From UBA6624 sp964343345 [NCBI: uncultured bacterium] (lineage in GTDB: Bacteria; UBP7; UBA6624), in NCBI GenBank assembly GCA_964343345.1, contig CAYFJE010000047.1, forward strand, positions 1 through 8,753: 8,753 bases of DNA, given 5' to 3'. The position numbers were made by a program, and so were the translations under genes. Below the pieces are notes generated by a model. It searched no databases, had not been told where the DNA came from, and worked only from the letters and a program-made list of their open reading frames with translations. Every line of letters begins with the position of its first letter. The first letter of the stretch is position 1. This document shows positions 5,310 to 8,753 of this stretch, piece by piece.

Positions 5310-8300
5310 AGATACTTGTAATAGGTAGTGGTCCAATAGTTATTGGACAAGCAGCTGAATTCGATTATTCGGGATCTCAAGCTTGTAGGGCTTTAAAAGA
5401 GGAAGGGCATGAAATAGTTTTAGTGAACAACAATCCTGCAACAATAATGACTGATATTGATTTTGCAGACAGAACATATTTAGAACCGTTAGTTGTAGAA
5501 ACTCTTGTTCAGATAATCGAAAAGGAAAAGCCTGAAGGGTTACTCCCAACACTTGGTGGTCAAACTGGTTTGAATCTTGCTGTCAAGATTGGAAAAACAG
5601 GAATTTTAGAAAAACATAATGTAAGGCTTTTGGGAACTTCTTTGGAGTCTATACAGATGGCTGAAGATAGAGGGTCTTTTAAAGATTTGATGACTGAGAT
5701 AGGCGAGCCAGTTTTGGAAAGTAAGGTTGTTAAAAATCTTGAAGAAGCAGAGGATTTTTTGAAAAAAATGGGTCTTCCTCTGGTTATTAGACCCGCTTAC
5801 ACTTTAGGAGGTTCTGGAGGCGGTTTTGCAAATGATGTTTCAAGTTTTATACAAATTGTAAAAAATGGATTACAGATGTCTCCTGTCACTGAGGTTTTGT
5901 TAGAAAAGTCTATTTATGGATGGAAAGAGCTTGAGTATGAAGTTATGAGAGATGGTGCTGGGAATTGTATTACTGTCTGCAATATGGAGAATCTAGATCC
6001 AATGGGAGTTCACACTGGAGACTCTATAGTTGTCGCACCAAGTCAAACACTAACTGATAAAGAGTACCATATGCTTCGTACATCAAGTTTGAAAATAATT
6101 GAAAGTTTAGACATAAAAGGTGGCTGCAATGTTCAATTTGCTTTAAACGATAATGGAGAGTATATAGTTATAGAAGTTAATCCAAGAGTAAGTAGGTCTT
6201 CTGCTTTGGCAAGCAAAGCCACAGGCTATCCAATTGCGAGAGTTGCTGCTCTCATAGCTACCGGAAAAACTTTACCGGAAATTAAAAACAAAGTTACAGG
6301 CACAACTACAGCATGTTTTGAGCCTGCTTTAGATTACATAGTTACAAAGATTCCAAGATGGCCATTTGACAAATTTCCAAAAGCAAATAGAGAATTGGGT
6401 GTTCAAATGAAAGCGACTGGTGAGGTCATGTCCATAGGTAGGAATTTTAAAGAATCTTTCATAAAAGCTCTAGCTTCTTTGGAGATTCCTGGAAAAAAGG
6501 TTTTTCCTTTTGCCGGCAAAAGCGATGATGAAATTGAATTTTTACTAAAGACTCCAACAGATCAAAGAGTTTACGCTATTTTCGAATCTGTTTTTAGAGG
6601 CTGGGGTTCGGAAAAAATTTGTTCTCTTTCTGGATGGAATCAATTTTTTATAGACGAGATTGAAGAGTTATTGAAGATGGTTTTTTTAGGAGATATTGGA
6701 ACAGAGCAACAGAGAGGAGAATTTTTTGAACGAACAGATTTAAAAAAATATCCTTTTTATGAAGAAGGCAATCTTTCAAAACAAACAAAAAACAAAAGAG
6801 CTTTCAGGATGGTTGATACTTGCGCAAGTGAATTTGAATCTTTTACCAGATATTATTATGGGACAGAGAATGAAACTAGTGAGTCTGTGAAACCAAAATC
6901 TCCAATCGTTGTTGTTGGAGGAGGGCCAATAAGAATTGGTCAAGGCATTGAATTTGATTGTTGTTGTGTGCATGCATTACAGGCAATTAGAGAAATGGGT
7001 TTTGATGCAGTTATGGTTAATAACAATCCAGAAACAGTTTCAACTGATTTTGATTTTTCGGATCAGTTGTTTTTCGAGCCTCTTAATTACGAAGATGTCC
7101 TGAAGGTTGTTAAAGACATTGATGCGAAAGGTGTTATTGTTCAGTTTGGTGGGCAAACAAGCATTAATATGGCTGGAAAATTAGTTGAAAATGATGTTAA
7201 TTTATTAGGAACTCCTTTATCAGGAATAGATATTGCTGAAGACAGGAAGAAGATTGATAAATTATTGTCTAGTTTGAATATAAAAATGCCAAAGGGTTAC
7301 ACTGTGGATGATCCGGATCAACTTAACGAATTGATAGATGATTTAAATCTTCCTGTTCTTGTGAGGCCTTCTTTCGTTCTTGGCGGTAGAGCTATGACAA
7401 TAGCTTATACAAGGGAGGATGTTGTTGATGCTGTTCATGAAGCCTACCATCAAGTTGATGGGAAGAATCCTATATTGATTGATGAATATATATTTGGTAA
7501 AGAACTGGAAATTGACCTGGTTTGTGATGGTCAAGATGTCTATATTCCAGGTGTTATGGAACATATAGAGAGAGCAGGTGTCCATTCTGGGGATTCAATG
7601 GCAGTTTTTCCTTCATTTTCACTTGACAAAGAATCAATTGACCAGATTTTAGATATTGGTAAGAAGATTGCTTTTGGTCTTGGTTGTATAGGAATGTTGA
7701 ATATTCAATACATAATGTCTGAGGGTGTTATTTATGTTCTTGAGGTTAATCCAAGAGGAAGCAGGACTGTTCCTTTTCTTGCCAAAGCAACTGGTATTTC
7801 AATGGCTAAAGTTGCAACAAAGGTTATGCTTGGACAAAGTTTAAAAGATCAGGGAATCCCTATAGGTTTAGGACCAAAGCCGAAATGTAGCACATTGAAA
7901 GCTCCTGTATTTTCATTTAATAAACTTCTTGGTATTGAGGTTGGTTTGGGTCCTGAAATGAAATCTACTGGAGAAATAATGAGTTTTGGAGAATCTTTGA
8001 CTGAGATTTTTTCAAAAACATGGATATCTTTAGGTTTTAATAATATTGATTCTGAAAAAGGTGCTGTTCTTATTACTGTTAATGATGAAGACAAGCCTTT
8101 TGCGGCAAAACTTGCAACAAGAGCTAAAAAATTAGGTTATGAAATTTATGCTACTTCAGGCACTCATGATTATTTTGAGACAAAGTCAATAGATTCTTTC
8201 CCTATCAGAAAAATCCATGAAGGAGAGCCAAATCTTCTTGACTTGGTTTCTGATGGAAGAATTTCATTCGTTATTAATTCTGTTTCAGGAAATAGTGAAG

Positions 8301-8458
8301 CTGAAACTGATGGCAGAAGAATTAGAGCTGCAAGTGTCAAGAATGAGATTCCATTGTTCACGAATCTTGAGTCTGCAGAAGCTTTTCTAGAGACATTAGA
8401 GTTTTGGAGTAAAGATGACAAGATTTTCCCAGTTAGAGCTCTTCAGGATTCTGTATGA
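5306..8458 (+). CDS. carB: Carbamoyl-phosphate synthase large subunit
   Basis: CarB makes carbamoyl phosphate from ammonia (delivered by CarA from glutamine), bicarbonate and two ATP, feeding pyrimidine and arginine synthesis. The 1050-residue product is full-architecture. The first ATP-grasp half (about 1-395) has GPIVIGQAAEFDYSG, RPAYTLGGSGGG and EVNPRVSRSSALASKATG. The oligomerisation region (about 396-530) ends in RMVDTCASEFES. The second ATP-grasp half (about 531-910) has GPIRIGQGIEFD, RPSFVLGGRAM, MEHIERAGVHSGDS and EVNPRGSRT. The C-terminal allosteric MGS-like domain (about 918-1050) has YATSGTHDY and RKIHEGEPN. It begins at the first beta strand, about eight residues shorter than E. 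coli, and no earlier start exists in frame. GGQTP of the second half reads GGQTS. It overlaps lptC and pyrK by ATGA. carA is not in the window. Confidence 0.98.
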   Translation: MKILVIGSGPIVIGQAAEFDYSGSQACRALKEEGHEIVLVNNNPATIMTDIDFADRTYLEPLVVETLVQIIEKEKPEGLLPTLGGQTGLNLAVKIGKTGILEKHNVRLLGTSLESIQMAEDRGSFKDLMTEIGEPVLESKVVKNLEEAEDFLKKMGLPLVIRPAYTLGGSGGGFANDVSSFIQIVKNGLQMSPVTEVLLEKSIYGWKELEYEVMRDGAGNCITVCNMENLDPMGVHTGDSIVVAPSQTLTDKEYHMLRTSSLKIIESLDIKGGCNVQFALNDNGEYIVIEVNPRVSRSSALASKATGYPIARVAALIATGKTLPEIKNKVTGTTTACFEPALDYIVTKIPRWPFDKFPKANRELGVQMKATGEVMSIGRNFKESFIKALASLEIPGKKVFPFAGKSDDEIEFLLKTPTDQRVYAIFESVFRGWGSEKICSLSGWNQFFIDEIEELLKMVFLGDIGTEQQRGEFFERTDLKKYPFYEEGNLSKQTKNKRAFRMVDTCASEFESFTRYYYGTENETSESVKPKSPIVVVGGGPIRIGQGIEFDCCCVHALQAIREMGFDAVMVNNNPETVSTDFDFSDQLFFEPLNYEDVLKVVKDIDAKGVIVQFGGQTSINMAGKLVENDVNLLGTPLSGIDIAEDRKKIDKLLSSLNIKMPKGYTVDDPDQLNELIDDLNLPVLVRPSFVLGGRAMTIAYTREDVVDAVHEAYHQVDGKNPILIDEYIFGKELEIDLVCDGQDVYIPGVMEHIERAGVHSGDSMAVFPSFSLDKESIDQILDIGKKIAFGLGCIGMLNIQYIMSEGVIYVLEVNPRGSRTVPFLAKATGISMAKVATKVMLGQSLKDQGIPIGLGPKPKCSTLKAPVFSFNKLLGIEVGLGPEMKSTGEIMSFGESLTEIFSKTWISLGFNNIDSEKGAVLITVNDEDKPFAAKLATRAKKLGYEIYATSGTHDYFETKSIDSFPIRKIHEGEPNLLDLVSDGRISFVINSVSGNSEAETDGRRIRAASVKNEIPLFTNLESAEAFLETLEFWSKDDKIFPVRALQDSV
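8445..8448 (+). promoter_or_regulatory. Ribosome binding site of pyrK
   Basis: AGGA at 8445-8448 lies six bases before the ATG at 8455, inside the last codons of carB. It supports the ATGA-overlapping start chosen for pyrK. Confidence 0.55.
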
Positions 8459-8753
8459 GCAACTACGGTGTTCTTGAAGTTGTGGGTTTAGATCCAGTAT
8501 CTTCTGATGGTGTTGTTTTATACACTCATGCTCCTTGGTTGAAAGAATCTAAACCAGGTCAATTTGCTATGCTGAAGGTTGGAGATAAATTCCTTGCAAG
8601 ACCTATGTCAATTATGGAAGTTAAACCAGATGATGTTGTCTTGTGGCAAATAAGAGATATTGGATATGGAACAAATTGGCTTTGCAATTTAAATTTAGGA
8701 GATAAATTTCATGGATGGGGCCCGTTGGGCAGGGGTTTTGATGTTGTTGACTT
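8455..8753 (+). CDS. pyrK: Dihydroorotate dehydrogenase electron-transfer subunit, PyrK-like (3' truncated)
   Basis: The frame opens with ATG at 8455, overlapping the carB TGA as ATGA, and runs open to the window end (99 complete codons, MSNYGVLEVVGLDP...). The segment is the FAD-binding beta-barrel of the ferredoxin-NADP reductase superfamily: KPGQFAMLKVGDKFLARPMSI has the PGQF and R-P-x-S flavin-contact motifs, and GTNWLCNLNLGDKFHGWGPLGRGF matches the 'GT..L..L..GD...GPLGxGF' block of PyrK. PyrK carries FAD and a 2Fe-2S cluster and passes electrons from PyrD to NAD+. The NAD-binding and cysteine-cluster parts lie outside the window, so other superfamily members are possible. Position directly after carB, as in the pyrAB-pyrK order of Firmicutes pyr operons, favours PyrK. 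A pyrD gene downstream is expected but not seen. Confidence 0.85.
   Translation, partial: MSNYGVLEVVGLDPVSSDGVVLYTHAPWLKESKPGQFAMLKVGDKFLARPMSIMEVKPDDVVLWQIRDIGYGTNWLCNLNLGDKFHGWGPLGRGFDVVD

Noticed and set aside
5331-5348. Near-perfect palindrome GTCCAATA-GT-TATTGGAC 25 bp into carB.
   Set aside because: It arises from the codons of the conserved G-P-I-V-I-G-Q motif (CCA ATA ... ATT GGA). The duplicated half of carB at about 6924-6940 shows a weaker version for G-P-I-R-I-G-Q. Protein sequence explains it without an operator.
6259-6281. TACCGGAAA repeated 14 bp apart inside carB.
   Set aside because: It is short, encodes different residues in the two frames within a well-conserved domain, and has no further copies nearby; chance is sufficient.
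6776-6900. Possible damage at the junction between the two CarB halves, where the sequence looks less conserved.
   Set aside because: The frame is continuous and includes VDTCASEFES followed by the usual variable linker before the second half, so the gene is intact.

Overview
This is an A+T-rich stretch (roughly two thirds A+T by eye), almost completely coding, from a Gram-negative bacterium. The Gram-negative call rests on a KDO-8-phosphate phosphatase (kdsC), an LptC-like lipopolysaccharide export protein, and a Tat-exported periplasmic MsrP with its membrane partner MsrQ. Genes overlap by 1 to 17 bases nearly everywhere, and the only sizeable gap is 44 bp, which suggests a compact or streamlined genome. 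TGA is used as a stop several times, so the code is standard. RpoC lacks the large trigger-loop insertion of E. coli and carries unusual substitutions at well-conserved positions. PyrK-type pyrimidine synthesis argues against an ordinary gammaproteobacterium. I cannot name the phylum.

Layout. (1) 1-931, plus strand: the last 309 codons of rpoC. (2) 928-2748, minus strand: an apparent three-gene operon, read from 2748 downward. It encodes an unrecognised soluble Lys/Asn-rich protein, an unrecognised protein with about six membrane segments, and a DUF212/divergent-PAP2 membrane protein. The last gene converges on rpoC, and the two stop codons overlap. (3) 2749-2792: a 44-bp divergent intergenic region with a 17-bp near-perfect palindrome. 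(4) 2793-8753, plus strand: a tight run msrP-msrQ-kdsC-lptC-carB-pyrK, with pyrK cut by the window end. Every junction overlaps, so it reads as one operon.

The plus-strand operon combines three jobs: periplasmic methionine-sulfoxide repair (MsrPQ), inner-core LPS biogenesis (KdsC, LptC) and pyrimidine synthesis (CarB, PyrK). A possible link, by inference only, is that KDO must be activated with CTP, a pyrimidine product, before it enters LPS.

The most notable signals are: a 14-bp tandem duplication at the msrP/msrQ junction, where loss of one unit would fuse the two genes in frame; the uncharacterised three-gene minus-strand operon; the palindrome in the divergent promoter region; and a small hairpin whose loop contains both overlapping stop codons of the convergent rpoC/DUF212 pair. 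I saw no rRNA, tRNA, CRISPR array, transposase or attachment site.
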